The notes beneath the pieces were generated by a model. That model was not told where the DNA came from. It did not search any database and saw only the letters and a list, made by a program, of their open reading frames with translations. A stretch of DNA of 42,982 bases, from positions 1 to 42,982 of the forward strand of contig JAIECQ010000064.1 of NCBI GenBank assembly GCA_029068395.1. The letters run 5' to 3'. The first letter of the stretch is position 1, and every line of letters starts with the position of its first letter. The position numbers were made by a program, and so were the translations under genes. The stretch comes from Rikenellaceae bacterium. GTDB lineage: Bacteria; Bacteroidota; Bacteroidia; Bacteroidales; Rikenellaceae. Shown piece after piece: positions 26,418-37,589 of this stretch.

Positions 26418-26917
26418 CGCCGCAGAGAGCGATAAATCGGATCACAGCAGCCGTAAGCCCGCTTGTTATGTTTATCTGTGGTATGGCATATGTTTGGATG
26501 CCGCGGTTTGAAGCGACAGCATAAGATAAAAGCCGCCATGCCTGATAGACAGAGGGTGAAGGCTTCAGCACTGCTGATAAGGTGAGACACTCCTTCTCTG
26601 ACATGGAGACTGCCTGCAAGGTACCTCCGTTACAATGGCCTGATTTGATGCGATGCTTTGCATTAAAGCATGCAGGCGAGTAGATAAGGCGAAACAGGGT
26701 TAAAGGTTTGTAAATATGGCGCTGACACGGTCAGCAGGCTAATAGAGTCACCTGCCGGTGTTTTTGATCTGAAGGCAAAAGACTATAAGGCCGCAATAGC
26801 GATAAAGGCGGTTTTAAGGTCTTAAAAAAAGAGTGGCGGCAGTAGCCGCTAAAAACAAGAAAGAACGCCTTGAAAAGGCAAATAAACATTTTTGAAAACA
26901 TTAAAACAGACAATAAA
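26418..26917 (+). other. Unusually long, structured spacer between rplJ and rplL
   Basis: Five hundred bases separate two genes that are normally adjacent. No credible open frame is present. Visible pairing includes the hairpin ATGCTTT (26653-26659)/AAAGCAT (26665-26671), enclosed by GCCTGC near 26611-26616 with GCAGGC at 26672-26677, and the hairpin TGGCGGC (26834-26840)/GCCGCTA (26845-26851). There is no T-tract terminator. It may hold an autoregulatory RNA structure, a separate small RNA, or a promoter for rplL; the sequence does not decide. Confidence 0.55.
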
Positions 26918-27292
26918 ATGGCAGATGTTAAGAAAATCGCTGAGGAGTTGGTAAACTTGACAGTTAAAGAAGTAAACGAACTCGCTTCCATCCTTAAAGA
27001 GGAGTATGGTATTGAGCCCGCTGCGGCAGCTGTTGCAGTTGCGGCACCTGTTGCAGGTGGTGCAGAAGCAGCCGCTGAAAAGACATCATTCGACGTGATT
27101 CTTAAATCGGCCGGTGCTGCCAAACTTCAGGTCGTTAAAGTTGTTAAAGAGCTTACCGGCCTTGGTCTTAAAGAGGCTAAAGATTTGGTTGACGGTGCTC
27201 CCAAAACCCTTAAGGAAGGTGTTGCCAAAGAGGAGGCTGAGCATCTTAAGGCTCAACTCGAAGAGGCAGGCGCTGAAGTTGAAGTTAAGTAA
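26918..27292 (+). CDS. rplL: 50S ribosomal protein L7/L12
   Basis: The 124-residue protein forms the flexible stalk that recruits translation GTPases. It shows the N-terminal dimerisation domain ([15 protein letters not shown]), an Ala/Val-rich hinge and the globular C-terminal domain with [16 protein letters not shown] and [11 protein letters not shown]. The open frame extends to 26870, but the ATG at 26918 gives the standard MADVKK start and length. Confidence 0.98.
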   Translation: MADVKKIAEELVNLTVKEVNELASILKEEYGIEPAAAAVAVAAPVAGGAEAAAEKTSFDVILKSAGAAKLQVVKVVKELTGLGLKEAKDLVDGAPKTLKEGVAKEEAEHLKAQLEEAGAEVEVK

Positions 27293-27313
27293 ATTTCTCC
27301 TTGCAGGATGGTC

Positions 27314-27388
27314 GGGGAGAGACCTTTTCCCCGTCTTTTCCTCAATAAACAGGTATAGAGTCTATGAAAATAGTCTCTATGCCTTTTT
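27314..27388 (+). terminator. Attenuator-like hairpins between rplL and rpoB
   Basis: A first small hairpin (GGGGA 27314-27318 with TCCCC 27328-27332) is followed by a strong one. In it GGTATAGAGTCTAT (27352-27365) pairs with ATAGTCTCTATGCC (27370-27383) across a GAAA tetraloop, then TTTTT. Partial termination here is the usual way bacteria lower rpoBC expression relative to ribosomal protein genes. No separate promoter before rpoB is obvious. Confidence 0.7.
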
Positions 27389-27525
27389 CTTGTCTTAAAT
27401 GAATTGCTCCAAGTCGTCGGGTTTTTAGATGACTGCTAACTGCAAGTATATCAGTTTTTTACAGGCCCGATATGCCGTGTTTCGACGGCAAAAAACAAAA
27501 GAAACTTCAACAAATCTTGGATATA

Positions 27526-30500
27526 ATGTCTAATACAACCAATCAACGAGTGAGCTTCTCATCGATAAGCAATCGGATGCCCTATCCCGACTTTCTTGAG
27601 ATTCAGCTCAAATCATTCCATGATTTTTTTCAGCTTGACACGACCCCCGAGAATCGTTTGAACGAGGGGTTGTACAAGGTCTTTTTGGAGAATTTCCCAA
27701 TCACCGACACTCGCAATAACTTCGTGCTCGAATTTATCGATTATTATGTCGATCCTCCCCGTTACACCATCGAGGAGTGTTTGGAGCGTGGTCTCACATA
27801 CAGTGTGCCCCTGAAGGCCAAACTGAAACTTTACTGTACCGACCCGGAGCACGAAGATTTCGATACAGTTGTACAGGATGTCTATTTCGGCATGGTTCCC
27901 TATATGACCTCTCGCGGTACGTTTGTCATCAACGGCGCCGAGCGTGTCATTGTGTCGCAGCTTCACCGTTCGCCCGGTGTGTTCTTCGGCCAGAGCGTGC
28001 ACTCCAACGGCACCAAGCTCTATTCTGCGCGCATAATACCGTTCAAGGGTTCGTGGATAGAGTTTGCCACCGACATCAACAACGTGATGTATGCCTACAT
28101 CGACCGCAAGAAGAAGCTTCCCGTGACCACCCTGTTGCGTGCGATAGGCTTCGAGAGCGACAGCATGATACTTGCGATTTTCGATTTGGCCGACGAGGTT
28201 AAGGTCAACAAGTCTAATCTGAAGAAGGTCATAGGCCGGAAACTGGCAGCCCGCGTATTGAAGAGCTGGGTTGAGGATTTTGTCGACGAGGACACCGGCG
28301 AGGTTGTATCCATAGAGCGTAACGACGTTCTCATAGAGCGTGAGGTTATACTCGAAGAGGAGCATATAGATGCGATACTCGACTCGGGCGCCAAGTCTAT
28401 ACTCGTTTATAAAGACGGCCAGAACAGTGCCGACTACACCATTGTATCCAACACGTTACAGAAAGACCCCTGCAACTCTGAGAAAGAGGCGGTGGTTTAC
28501 ATATACAGGCAGTTGCGTAACTCCGAGCCGCCCGACGAGGCCACGGCGCGTGACGTTATCGACAAGCTCTTCTTCTCAGACAAGCGTTACGACCTGGGAG
28601 AGGTGGGCCGTTACAGGCTCAACAAGAAGCTCGACAACGACATCGACCCGTCGATACGCGTCCTTACCAAAGAGGACATGATATCGATCATCAAATATCT
28701 TATCAACCTCATCAACTCGAAGACCGATGTTGACGATATCGACCACCTGAGCAACCGTCGTGTGCGCACGGTGGGCGAGCAGCTGGCCAACCAGTTCTCT
28801 GTCGGTTTTGCCCGCATGGCCCGCACCATACGTGAGCGTATGAACGTGCGTGACAACGAGGTCTTCACACCTGTCGACCTCATCAACGCCAAGACTCTGT
28901 CGTCTGTCATCAACTCGTTCTTCGGCACCAACCAGCTCTCGCAGTTCATGGACCAGACCAACCCGTTGGCCGAGATGACCCACAAGCGTCGTATGTCGGC
29001 GTTGGGTCCCGGCGGTCTCTCGCGCGAGCGTGCCGGCTTCGAGGTGCGTGACGTCCATTACACCCACTACGGCCGTCTCTGTCCCATCGAGACGCCTGAG
29101 GGTCCCAATATCGGTCTTATATCGTCTATGTGCGTCTATGCCAAGGTCAGCGACATGGGCTTTATAGAGACCCCCTATCGCCGTGTTGTCGACGGCAAGG
29201 TAGACATGAGTCCTTCGGGCATCGTCTACCTGTCGGCCGAAGAAGAGGAGGGCCTTGTGATAGCGCAGGCCAGCGCCTCTATCGACAAGGATGGCAACTT
29301 CTTGGAGCCTAACGCCATAAAGGCCCGCTTAGACAGCGACTTCCCCACGGTGTCTGCCCAAGAGGTGCAGATGATGGATGTGGCTCCCAACCAGATAGCC
29401 TCTATCGCCGCATCGCTTATCCCCTTCCTTGAGCATGACGACGCCAACCGTGCGCTCATGGGTTCCAACATGATGCGTCAGGCCGTGCCTCTCATCAAGT
29501 GCGAGGCTCCCATTGTAGGTACCGGCTTAGAGGGCGACGTGATACGCGACAGCCGCGTTCAGATAGTGGCCGAGCGTGAAGGCGAGGTGGTATTCTCAGA
29601 CGCCACTCAGATACATGTCAGATATGACGTCACCGAAGAGGAGCGCTTCGTAAGCTTCGACCCCGAGGTGACGGTATATAACCTGCCCAAGTATCGCAAG
29701 ACCAACCAGAACACCTCCATCACCCTCAAACCTATCGTTCGCAAGGGCGACAAGCTGGTCAAGGGCCAGATAATGACGCAGGGTTACTCCACCGAGAACG
29801 GCGAGCTGGCCTTGGGACGCAACCTTAAGGTGGCCTTCATGCCCTGGCAGGGTTACAACTTCGAGGATGCCATCGTGATATCTGAGCGTCTTGTGCGCGA
29901 CGATGTCTACACCTCGGTGCATGTCGAGGAGTATATAATGGAGGTGCGCGATACCAAGCGCGGTATGGAGGAGCTTACCTCAGACATACCCAACGTCAGC
30001 GAGGACGCCACCCGCGACCTCGACGACAACGGTATCATACGCATAGGTGCCATTGTGGGTCCCGGCGACATACTGGTGGGTAAGATCACCCCCAAGGGCG
30101 AGAGCGACCCCTCGGCCGAGGAGAAGCTCCTGCGCGCCATCTTCGGCGACAAGGCCGGCGACGTGAAAGACGCCTCGTTGAAGGCCTCGCCCTCGCTGCA
30201 CGGTGTTGTGATAGACAAGAAATTGTTCAGCCGCGCCAATAAAGACTCCAAGAAGGTCAAACAGGCCGAGAAGAGCCTTCTTGAGCGTGTGGACGCCCAG
30301 TTCCAGGCAGGTGTCGAAGAGCTTATGAAGATATTGGTGGGCAAGCTTATGACTCTGGTGGGCGGCGCTCAGTCCCATGCAATCACCGATTACCTGGGCA
30401 CGGAGCTTTACCCTGCCGGCACGGTATTCTCTGAAAAGATGCTTCTGGGTGTCGATTACCTCTCTGTCAACCCCACCAAGTGGGTGTCTGACAAGAAGAA

Positions 30501-31341
30501 GAGCGAGCTTATAGGGCGTCTTATCAACAACTATATCGTCAAGTATAAGGAGCTTGACGCCCACCTTAAGCGCGAAAAGCACAACATATCTAACGGCGAC
30601 GAGTTGCCCTCGGGCATCATACAGCTGGCCAAGGTATATGTAGCCAAGAAACGCAAGCTGCGCGTGGGTGACAAGATGGCCGGTCGTCACGGTAACAAGG
30701 GTATCGTTGCCCGCGTTGTCCGCGACGAGGATATGCCCTTCCTTGAGGACGGTTCTATCGTCGACATAGTGCTTAACCCGTTGGGTGTGCCCTCGCGTAT
30801 GAACCTGGGTCAGATTTACGAAACTGTGTTGGGATGGGCAGGCCGCAACCTCGGCCTTAAGTTTGCCACACCCATCTTCGACGGCGCCTCTTTGGAGCAG
30901 ATCAACGAGTATGCGGCCAAGGCAGGCATACCCCGCAGCGGCCGCACCTATCTTTACGACGGCGGCACGGGCGAGCGTTTCCATCAGCCCGCCACTGTGG
31001 GTGTGGTTTACATGCTCAAACTGGGTCACATGGTCGACGACAAGATGCACGCCCGCTCGATAGGTCCCTACTCGCTCATCACGCAGCAGCCTCTGGGCGG
31101 TAAGGCTCAGTTCGGCGGTCAGCGCTTCGGTGAGATGGAGGTGTGGGCGCTTGAGGCGTTCGGTGCCTCTAACATCCTTCAGGAGATACTTACAATCAAG
31201 TCAGACGACGTTATGGGGCGTGCCAAGGCATACGAGGCCATCGTCAAGGGCGACAACCTGCCGCCCGCGGGCATACCCGAGTCGCTCAACGTGTTGCTTC
31301 ATGAGCTTCGCGGTTTGGCTTTGAGTATCAAACTCGACTAA
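27526..31341 (+). CDS. rpoB: RNA polymerase beta subunit
   Basis: The 1271-residue catalytic subunit of RNA polymerase has the standard landmarks: the rifampicin-binding region (residues about 463-505) reads [15 protein letters not shown] ... [13 protein letters not shown], with none of the classic resistance substitutions. Further on are [42 protein letters not shown] and, at the C-terminus, [14 protein letters not shown]. The open frame reaches back to 27472, but the start at 27526 (MSNTTNQRV) agrees with the N-terminus of Bacteroidales homologues as I recall it. rpoC follows after 36 bases. Confidence 0.98.
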   Translation: MSNTTNQRVSFSSISNRMPYPDFLEIQLKSFHDFFQLDTTPENRLNEGLYKVFLENFPITDTRNNFVLEFIDYYVDPPRYTIEECLERGLTYSVPLKAKLKLYCTDPEHEDFDTVVQDVYFGMVPYMTSRGTFVINGAERVIVSQLHRSPGVFFGQSVHSNGTKLYSARIIPFKGSWIEFATDINNVMYAYIDRKKKLPVTTLLRAIGFESDSMILAIFDLADEVKVNKSNLKKVIGRKLAARVLKSWVEDFVDEDTGEVVSIERNDVLIEREVILEEEHIDAILDSGAKSILVYKDGQNSADYTIVSNTLQKDPCNSEKEAVVYIYRQLRNSEPPDEATARDVIDKLFFSDKRYDLGEVGRYRLNKKLDNDIDPSIRVLTKEDMISIIKYLINLINSKTDVDDIDHLSNRRVRTVGEQLANQFSVGFARMARTIRERMNVRDNEVFTPVDLINAKTLSSVINSFFGTNQLSQFMDQTNPLAEMTHKRRMSALGPGGLSRERAGFEVRDVHYTHYGRLCPIETPEGPNIGLISSMCVYAKVSDMGFIETPYRRVVDGKVDMSPSGIVYLSAEEEEGLVIAQASASIDKDGNFLEPNAIKARLDSDFPTVSAQEVQMMDVAPNQIASIAASLIPFLEHDDANRALMGSNMMRQAVPLIKCEAPIVGTGLEGDVIRDSRVQIVAEREGEVVFSDATQIHVRYDVTEEERFVSFDPEVTVYNLPKYRKTNQNTSITLKPIVRKGDKLVKGQIMTQGYSTENGELALGRNLKVAFMPWQGYNFEDAIVISERLVRDDVYTSVHVEEYIMEVRDTKRGMEELTSDIPNVSEDATRDLDDNGIIRIGAIVGPGDILVGKITPKGESDPSAEEKLLRAIFGDKAGDVKDASLKASPSLHGVVIDKKLFSRANKDSKKVKQAEKSLLERVDAQFQAGVEELMKILVGKLMTLVGGAQSHAITDYLGTELYPAGTVFSEKMLLGVDYLSVNPTKWVSDKKKSELIGRLINNYIVKYKELDAHLKREKHNISNGDELPSGIIQLAKVYVAKKRKLRVGDKMAGRHGNKGIVARVVRDEDMPFLEDGSIVDIVLNPLGVPSRMNLGQIYETVLGWAGRNLGLKFATPIFDGASLEQINEYAAKAGIPRSGRTYLYDGGTGERFHQPATVGVVYMLKLGHMVDDKMHARSIGPYSLITQQPLGGKAQFGGQRFGEMEVWALEAFGASNILQEILTIKSDDVMGRAKAYEAIVKGDNLPPAGIPESLNVLLHELRGLALSIKLD

Positions 31342-31377
31342 GTATTTTATTTTTCAGGCAAAAACATTTAGCTTATC

Positions 31378-34300
31378 ATGGCATTGAAAAAAGAAAATAA
31401 GGTTAATGGCGGTTTCTCCAAGATCAGAATAGGTCTGGCATCGCCCGAGGAGATTCTTGAAGCCTCAAGCGGGGAGGTGCTCAAACCCGAGACCATTAAC
31501 TATCGTACATACAAGCCCGAGCGTGACGGTCTCTTCTGCGAGAGGATATTCGGTCCGGTTAAGGATTACGAGTGTCATTGCGGCAAGTACAAACGCATCC
31601 GTTACAAGGGCATAGTGTGCGACCGTTGCGGCGTTGAGGTGACCGAGAAAAAGGTGCGCAGAGAGCGCACGGGTCACATATCGCTTGTTGTGCCGGTGGT
31701 TCATATATGGTATTTCCGTTCGTTGCCCAACAAGATCGGTTACCTTATAGGCGTGCCCACCAAGAAGCTCGAGATGGTCATCTATTACGAGCGTTACATC
31801 GTCGTTCAGGCGGGTGCGGCAGAGGGTGTTCACGACCTCGACCTGCTTACCGAGAAAGAATATCTCGACATTCTGGCTATGTTGCCCAAGGGTAACCAGC
31901 AGCTCTCTGACGACGACCCCAACAAGTTCATCGCCCTTATGGGTGCCGAGGCCGTCTATATGCTGCTTCAGCGTGTCGACCTCGACGAGTTGTCATACTC
32001 GCTTCGTCACAAGGCGGGCACCGAGACCTCGCAGCAACGCAAGAGCGAGGCCCTCAAGAGGCTCAACGTGGTGGAGGCCTTCCGTGAGTCGAGAGAGATA
32101 AACAAGCCGGAGTGGATGGTCTTGAAGGTGATACCTGTCATACCTCCCGAGTTGCGACCCCTCGTGCCGTTGGACGGCGGCCGTTTTGCCACCTCCGACC
32201 TCAACGACCTCTATCGTCGCGTCATCATACGTAACAACCGCCTCAAACGGTTGATAGAGATCAACGCCCCCGAGGTGATTCTGCGTAACGAGAAACGTAT
32301 GTTGCAGGAGGCTGTCGACTCTCTGTTCGACAACTCACGCAAGTCAAACGCTGTCAAGACCGAGTCTAATCGTCCCCTTAAGTCGCTGTCAGACAGTCTG
32401 AAAGGCAAGCAGGGACGCTTCCGTCAAAACCTGTTGGGTAAGCGTGTCGACTACTCGGCCCGTTCGGTCATTGTGGTGGGTCCCGAGCTTAAGATGCACG
32501 AGATGGGTATCCCCAAAGACATGGCTGCCGAGCTTTACAAGCCCTTCATCATACGCAAGCTCATAGAGCGCGGCATCGTCAAGACCGTCAAGTCGGCCAA
32601 GAAGATAATAGACCGCCGCGATTCGGTTGTGTGGGATATTTTGGAGAATGTCATCAAGGGTCACCCGGTGCTCATGAACCGTGCCCCGACCCTTCACAGG
32701 CTCGGTATTCAGGCGTTCCAGCCCAAGCTGATAGAGGGCAAGGCATTGCAGCTGCACCCGCTTTCATGTACGGCATTCAACGCCGACTTCGACGGTGACC
32801 AGATGGCTGTGCACCTGCCGTTGGGCAATGCGGCCATACTCGAGGCCCAGCTTCTGATGCTCGGCGCGCATAACATTCTCAACCCCGCCAACGGCGCCCC
32901 CATCACCGTCCCCTCGCAGGACATGGTGCTCGGTCTCTATTACATCACCAAGCCCCGCAAGGGCGTCAAGGGCGAGGGCCTGGTGTTCTATTCGCCCGAA
33001 GAGACCATCATAGCCTATAACGAGGGCAGGGCCGACCTTCATGCCGTCGTCAAGCTGCGCATGAAAAACGCGGAGGGTCGCTCAGAGCTTGTCGAGACCA
33101 CGGTGGGCCGAATATTGTTTAACCGTTACGTGCCCGAAGAGGCCGGCTACATCAACGAGCTGCTGACCAAGAAGTCACTGCGTGACATCATCGGCTTTGT
33201 GATGAAACGTTCGGGAGCCGCCCGCACGGCGCAGTTCCTCGACGACATCAAGAGCCTCGGTTACCGCATGGCCTTCAAGGGCGGTCTGTCGTTCAACCTC
33301 GACGCCGTCATCGTGCCCAAAGAGAAAGAGGCTCTCGTGGCCGACGGTTATGCCCAGGTGGAAGAGGTGCTCGACAGTTACGGCATGGGTCTCATCACCA
33401 ACAACGAGCGTTACAACCAGATCATCGACATATGGACGCACACCAACTCCAAGCTCACCCAGACGGTGCTCAAGCAGCTGGCCGAAGACGACCAGGGTTT
33501 CAATCCCGTCTACATGATGCTCGACTCGGGTGCCCGCGGTTCTAAGGAGCAGATACGTCAGCTCTCGGGTATGCGTGGTCTTATGGCCAAGCCCCAGAAG
33601 TCGGGTGCCGAGGGTGCGCAGATCATCGAAAACCCCATCCTCTCCAACTTCAAGGAGGGTCTGTCGGTGCTCGAGTACTTCATATCAACCCACGGTGCGC
33701 GCAAGGGTCTTGCCGATACGGCGCTTAAGACCGCCGACGCCGGTTACCTTACCCGTCGACTGGTTGACGTGGCGCAGGATGTCATCATCTCAGAGAACGA
33801 CTGCGGCACTCTGCGCGGTCTGTCGGCAACGGCCATCAAACGCAACGAAGATGTGGTCGAGACGCTTTATGAGCGCATATTGGGCCGCACGTCGTTGCAG
33901 GATGTCATTCACCCCATCACCGGTGAGCTTATAGTGGCTGCCGGCGACGAGATTAACGAAGAGGTGGCTGCCAAGATAGAGGAGTCGCCCATCGAGCAGG
34001 TAGAGATACGTTCGGTGCTCACCTGCGAGTCTAAGAAGGGCGTGTGCGCCAAATGTTACGGTCGCAACCTGGCCACGGGTCGCCTTGTACAGCACGGCGA
34101 GGTGGTCGGCGTGATAGCGGCGCAGTCTATCGGCGAGCCGGGTACACAGCTTACCCTGCGTACCTTCCACGTCGGCGGTGTGGCCGGCGGTGTGGCCACC
34201 GACAACAAGGTGGTAACCCGTTACGACGGACGCATAGAGATAGACGACCTTAAGATCGTGCACAAGACCGACGAGAACGGCAACCGCGCCGATATTGTCA

Positions 34301-35592
34301 TCAGCCGTCTTTCCGAGCTCCGCATCGTCGATGAAAACACGGGTATAACGCTCTATAACCACAACCTGCCATACGGCTCTATACTCTTCGTCGAGAACGG
34401 TGCCCATGTAAGCAAGGGTGACGTGGTTTGCGAGTGGGATCAGTACAACGCCGTCATCATATCTGAATATGACGGTAAGGTCACCTTCGACAGCGTTATC
34501 GACGGTGTCACCTATCGCGAGGAGGCCGACGAGCAGACCGGCTTCCGCGAGAAGGTCATCATAGAGTCGCGCGACAAGACCAAAAACCCCGTCATCAAGA
34601 TCCTCGACAACGAGGGTGCCGAGCAGAAGCAGTACAACCTTCCCGTGGGCGCTCACATCGTGGTCAAGGAAGACAGCGACGTCTTGGCCGGCGATATCCT
34701 TATCAAGATACCGCGTGCCGTCGGTAAGGCGGGTGACATCACGGGCGGTCTGCCACGCGTCACCGAGCTGTTCGAGGCCCGCAACCCGTCCAACCCCGCT
34801 GTGGTCTCTGAGATAGACGGTGAGGTGTCGTTCGGTAAAATCAAGCGAGGCAACCGCGAGATTATCGTCACCAGCAAGCTCGGCGAGGTGGTCAAATACC
34901 TCGTGCCGCTCTCACGCCAGATTTTGGTGCAGGAGAACGACTATGTCAAGGCCGGCATGCCCCTCTCTGACGGTGCCATCACCCCGGCCGACATATTGGC
35001 CATACAGGGTCCCACCAAGGTGCAGGAGTATATCGTCAACGAGATACAGGAGGTATATCGCATGCAGGGCGTGAAGATCAACGACAAGCACTTCGAGATC
35101 ATCGTCCGTCAGATGATGAACAAGGTCAAGATAGAAGACCCGGGCGACACCCGTTTCCTTCAGGAGCAGATTGTCGACAAGTGGGACTTCATGGCTGTCA
35201 ACGACGAGATCTTCGACAAGAAGGTGGTCACCGACGCCGGTGACTCTACCGAGCTGCGTCCCGGTCAGATAGTCAATGTGCGCCGTCTGCGTGACGAAAA
35301 CTCAGTGCTCAAACGCAAAGACCTCCGTCTGGTCGAGGTGCGCGATGCTATACCTGCAACATCTAACCAGGTGCTTCAGGGTATCACACGCGCCGCCTTG
35401 CAGACCAGCAGCTTCATGTCGGCAGCATCGTTCCAGGAGACCACCAAGGTGCTCAACGAAGCCGCCATATTCGGCAAGGTCGACCCGCTTGAGAAACTCA
35501 AAGAGAACGTCATCTGCGGTCACCTCATACCCGCAGGTACCGGCTCACACGAGTTCCAGGGATTGCGCGTGCGTAACATCGCCGACAAATAG
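31378..35592 (+). CDS. rpoC: RNA polymerase beta-prime subunit
   Basis: The 1404-residue subunit carries the catalytic Mg-binding motif NADFDGDQ (about residue 467). It has the N-terminal zinc site with four cysteines (CHC ... CDRCG, about residues 65-85) and the second zinc-binding cluster (CES ... CAKCYG, about 883-896). The lid, bridge helix and trigger-loop regions are recognisable (for example [17 protein letters not shown]). Length is normal for the phylum. It is the last gene of the block. The first hairpin with a T run lies 164 bases downstream, inside the left arm of an inverted repeat. Confidence 0.98.
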   Translation: MALKKENKVNGGFSKIRIGLASPEEILEASSGEVLKPETINYRTYKPERDGLFCERIFGPVKDYECHCGKYKRIRYKGIVCDRCGVEVTEKKVRRERTGHISLVVPVVHIWYFRSLPNKIGYLIGVPTKKLEMVIYYERYIVVQAGAAEGVHDLDLLTEKEYLDILAMLPKGNQQLSDDDPNKFIALMGAEAVYMLLQRVDLDELSYSLRHKAGTETSQQRKSEALKRLNVVEAFRESREINKPEWMVLKVIPVIPPELRPLVPLDGGRFATSDLNDLYRRVIIRNNRLKRLIEINAPEVILRNEKRMLQEAVDSLFDNSRKSNAVKTESNRPLKSLSDSLKGKQGRFRQNLLGKRVDYSARSVIVVGPELKMHEMGIPKDMAAELYKPFIIRKLIERGIVKTVKSAKKIIDRRDSVVWDILENVIKGHPVLMNRAPTLHRLGIQAFQPKLIEGKALQLHPLSCTAFNADFDGDQMAVHLPLGNAAILEAQLLMLGAHNILNPANGAPITVPSQDMVLGLYYITKPRKGVKGEGLVFYSPEETIIAYNEGRADLHAVVKLRMKNAEGRSELVETTVGRILFNRYVPEEAGYINELLTKKSLRDIIGFVMKRSGAARTAQFLDDIKSLGYRMAFKGGLSFNLDAVIVPKEKEALVADGYAQVEEVLDSYGMGLITNNERYNQIIDIWTHTNSKLTQTVLKQLAEDDQGFNPVYMMLDSGARGSKEQIRQLSGMRGLMAKPQKSGAEGAQIIENPILSNFKEGLSVLEYFISTHGARKGLADTALKTADAGYLTRRLVDVAQDVIISENDCGTLRGLSATAIKRNEDVVETLYERILGRTSLQDVIHPITGELIVAAGDEINEEVAAKIEESPIEQVEIRSVLTCESKKGVCAKCYGRNLATGRLVQHGEVVGVIAAQSIGEPGTQLTLRTFHVGGVAGGVATDNKVVTRYDGRIEIDDLKIVHKTDENGNRADIVISRLSELRIVDENTGITLYNHNLPYGSILFVENGAHVSKGDVVCEWDQYNAVIISEYDGKVTFDSVIDGVTYREEADEQTGFREKVIIESRDKTKNPVIKILDNEGAEQKQYNLPVGAHIVVKEDSDVLAGDILIKIPRAVGKAGDITGGLPRVTELFEARNPSNPAVVSEIDGEVSFGKIKRGNREIIVTSKLGEVVKYLVPLSRQILVQENDYVKAGMPLSDGAITPADILAIQGPTKVQEYIVNEIQEVYRMQGVKINDKHFEIIVRQMMNKVKIEDPGDTRFLQEQIVDKWDFMAVNDEIFDKKVVTDAGDSTELRPGQIVNVRRLRDENSVLKRKDLRLVEVRDAIPATSNQVLQGITRAALQTSSFMSAASFQETTKVLNEAAIFGKVDPLEKLKENVICGHLIPAGTGSHEFQGLRVRNIADK

Positions 35593-35651
35593 CCGCTATG
35601 CTCACCGCGCCGGAATTGGCTTGCTTTCACTGCGGATGATGGTTTACTGGC

Positions 35652-35915
35652 ACTGCGGTTTTGTATTGCTGGCACTGCCTCCGGCGGCCCTTCCGGGGGA
35701 GGGGTCACGGACCCCGTTTTGATATGTTTGAGGAACAACTAAGCGGATAATAAGTACAGCTATCCCATAAATGTGTTTCGACATGCGTCTCACACATTTA
35801 TGGGATAGCTGTTTTTGGCCCTTGGGGTTGGTGCCTGAAGGATATTCAACAGGGGCCATGACTCTCGACGGAAAGAGTGCGGAAACAAAGCAGGAACAAT
35901 AACAGCAGAGCAGCA
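35652..35915 (+). repeat. Left arm of a ~260-base inverted repeat enclosing FISUMP cassettes A and B
   Basis: This stretch is the reverse complement, with scattered mismatches, of 37590-37851. Shared landmarks are GTTTTGTATTGCTG at the outer edge, the GC-rich CCTCCGGCGGCCCTTCC block, the small hairpin GGGGTC-acg-GACCCC (35701-35715), GAGGAACAACTAAG, the hairpin at 35756-35812 and TATTCAACAGGGG. The arm gives a small - strand open frame (35644-35859), but nothing supports translation. It begins 60 bases after rpoC. Confidence 0.75.
35756..35816 (+). terminator. Perfect 21-bp hairpin with T run, terminator-like, after rpoC
   Basis: 35756-35776 pairs perfectly with 35792-35812, leaving the 15-base loop TTCGACATGCGTCTC, and the stem runs into TTTTT. 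It can terminate transcription coming from rpoC into the island. The partner arm carries a hairpin at the same place with the same loop ends but a different stem. Confidence 0.75.
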
Positions 35916-36007
35916 ACCATAAGCAGCAGCGTAGCAAAGTACAATAGGGTAGCGCGGCAACCATAAGCAGCATTGCCGCAACCACAGGTACAGCGGAGAG
36001 CGACCCG

Positions 36008-36145
36008 GGGCCTGCGGAGGGCACAGCAAGAAAGTCATGAGCATCACCGCCGTGACTAATTCACCGCCATACATATTATGCACCGATATGCGGCCCTCCG
36101 TTGGGCGGAGGCTCCGGGCCGCTCGGGACTCGTTGCCTCGTCCCG
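36008..36145 (+). repeat. Degenerate repeat block upstream of FISUMP cassette A
   Basis: This GC-rich block resembles 36735-36870, the block upstream of cassette B. Shared pieces are GCCTGCGG, GAAAGT followed by a C/G-rich stretch containing ACCGCCG, a GAC-TA-TCAC region and a later GGCCTCCG-like block. In frame +1 it reads like a damaged lipoprotein or secretion leader (KKVMSITAVT versus MKVTRITAAT plus stop in the other copy). It probably is the remains of a FISUMP gene 5' end. Confidence 0.45.
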
Positions 36146-36330
36146 CTCATAAGGAATTTTTGTTTACGGCATACTTCGTTATGCTGGGCATAAGGAATAG
36201 TGTGCGGTTTCGTTACACTCAGACCGCTCTGCCGGTGCGGAAGCCATGCGGAGTAAAGCATGTCTGGCAAAGCTTCCTAAAACCAAAACTACTACCCCCT
36301 AAACTCTACCGCCAACCAATAACAACCCCT

Positions 36331-36534
36331 TCTAATTACGTGGAGTTTCCCGCTGTCGGTTACCGCCGCGACTTGTCCGGTTCGTTGCAGTACGCGGGTC
36401 GCGAGGGCCACTATTGGTCGTCGTCAGTTGCGTACGATTCTAACTACGCGTACCGCCTGTACTTCAATAGCGGTAGTTTGCCCGTGAACTACGACAATAA
36501 GCAGTACGGTTTTAGCGTGCGTTGTGTCCGCTAA
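36331..36534 (+). pseudogene. FISUMP cassette A: isolated C-terminal variable domain
   Basis: Only the last 68 codons of a Fibrobacter succinogenes major paralogous (C-type-lectin-like) domain are present, from NYVEFPAVG to FSVRCVR. Homology to copies B and C begins abruptly at 36331. The sequence before it (36270-36330) is A/C-rich and unrelated, although the frame stays open back to 36037. No signal peptide or N-terminal half is found. Constant codons (EFPAVG, YWSS, SVRCVR) are identical to B and C at every base, while the codons between them differ strongly. It is either a truncated gene or a silent donor cassette. Confidence 0.65.
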
Positions 36535-36600
36535 ATATTAATACTTTGGTTCTTTGATTCCTTTGATTCTTCCCTGAGGGTTTGCGTAAACGGCATAGTT
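36535..36600 (+). repeat. Conserved FISUMP 3' flank (copy A)
   Basis: Directly after the stop codon comes an AT-rich stretch with ACTTTGGTTCTTTGATT, a second TTTGATTCTT and then CCCTGAGGG and TTGCGTAA. Closely similar stretches follow copies B (37488-37550) and C (42287 down to 42235, - strand), and a fourth lies at the right window edge (42975 down to 42915, - strand). Conservation outside the coding region implies that the flank moves or recombines with the cassette. Confidence 0.7.
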
Positions 36601-36734
36601 GGGCCGGCGCCAGCGCCAGCCTCATCGGCGTGGAGGTTGAGGACGTGATGATGCTTTGGCGTGGTGAGTGACAAAGACGTGCGGCACCTTGGGTTGGCCG
36701 GTACGTACCTTTAGCATGAAGGAGCCACGGGCCG

Positions 36735-36870
36735 AGCCTGCGGGGGCAAAGCATGAAAGTGACGCGCATAACCGCCGCGACTTAGTCACTGCCTGTAATT
36801 ACTTGGCGGGATTACGGGCCTCCGCGGGGGGGGAGGGTCGGCCCGTTGCGGCTCGTACCTCGCCGCCCTG
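36735..36870 (+). repeat. Degenerate repeat block upstream of FISUMP cassette B
   Basis: This is the counterpart of 36008-36145. It contains ATGAAAGTGACGCGCAT, which reads MKVTRITAAT and then stops (TAG), followed by GGGATTACGGGCCTCCGCG. The latter also occurs on the - strand upstream of copy C (near 42890-42920). It looks like the decayed start of a secreted FISUMP protein gene. Confidence 0.45.
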
Positions 36871-36887
36871 CCGGTGCAAAACCACTG

Positions 36888-37487
36888 ATGGCCAAAACCA
36901 TGAGTTGCAAATCTCTGTCTAAACAAACAACCACGCACAGGCCACAGGCCTCTGGCGGCGCTACCTTCGCAACCAAGCTGCCCTCTGAGTGTAGCGGTAT
37001 CCGTTCAGAATCACACGGCAAGTTCTACCAGTGGGGCATCAATGTGGCGTGGAATACCACAGGGTCGTCGGCCGCGGGTGCTACATCAAGTGGTTCATGG
37101 AACACGTCGACTTATCCCAGCAACTGGAATACTCATCCATGCCCCGACGGTTACCGTCTGCCAACCAATACAGAGTATCAGAGTCTGATAGATAATTGCA
37201 CACGCACAAACGGCGGTGGATGGTCTTCTTCTGATTACGGATATATTACATTTACATTAAAGACAGACTCGTCTAAGAAATTGGAGTTTCCCGCTGTCGG
37301 TTGGCGCAATATCGACTCGTCCGGTACGTTGTACCACGCGGGTCAGAACGGCTACTATTGGTCGTCAGTTACGTACACGTCTAATACTAACAACGCGTAC
37401 TACCTGAGGTTCAGCAGCAGTGATTTGCGCGTGCTCAATGGCCCCAATAAGCGTAACGGTCGTAGCGTGCGTTGTGTCCGCCAATGA
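36888..37487 (+). CDS. FISUMP-domain protein, cassette B
   Basis: About 199 residues form a nearly complete Fibrobacter succinogenes major paralogous domain: YQWGINVAWN (about residue 45), CPDGYRLPTNTEYQSL (about 85-100), GGGWSSSDYGYI, LEFPAVGW, GYYWSSVTY and the tail GRSVRCVRQ. The fold is expected to be C-type-lectin-like. No signal peptide is found: the ATG at 36888 is followed by a polar stretch, and the frame is open back to a TTG at 36846, so the start is uncertain. The stop (TGA) differs from the TAA of copies A and C. Such domains are normally on secreted or surface proteins, so this copy is either a 5'-decayed gene or an untranslated cassette. No specific function can be assigned. 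Confidence 0.6.
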   Translation: MAKTMSCKSLSKQTTTHRPQASGGATFATKLPSECSGIRSESHGKFYQWGINVAWNTTGSSAAGATSSGSWNTSTYPSNWNTHPCPDGYRLPTNTEYQSLIDNCTRTNGGGWSSSDYGYITFTLKTDSSKKLEFPAVGWRNIDSSGTLYHAGQNGYYWSSVTYTSNTNNAYYLRFSSSDLRVLNGPNKRNGRSVRCVRQ

Positions 37488-37589
37488 TTAATTCTTTGGT
37501 TCTTTGATTTCTTTGATTCTTACCCGAGGGATTGCGTAGGGGTTGTGGACAGGTTGCTGTGCGGGCCGTGGTTCGTTTGTGTGTGCTTT

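Noticed and set aside
27472..27525. Longer rpoB with an 18-residue N-terminal extension
   Set aside because: The extension does not resemble RpoB N-termini and would begin within the leader; MSNTTNQRV at 27526 fits the family.
35644..35859. Small - strand open frame in the left inverted-repeat arm (72 codons), with a partly similar reading in the right arm
   Set aside because: Similarity is explained by the DNA repeat. The right-arm version is interrupted by a stop in the hairpin, and no start or family support exists.
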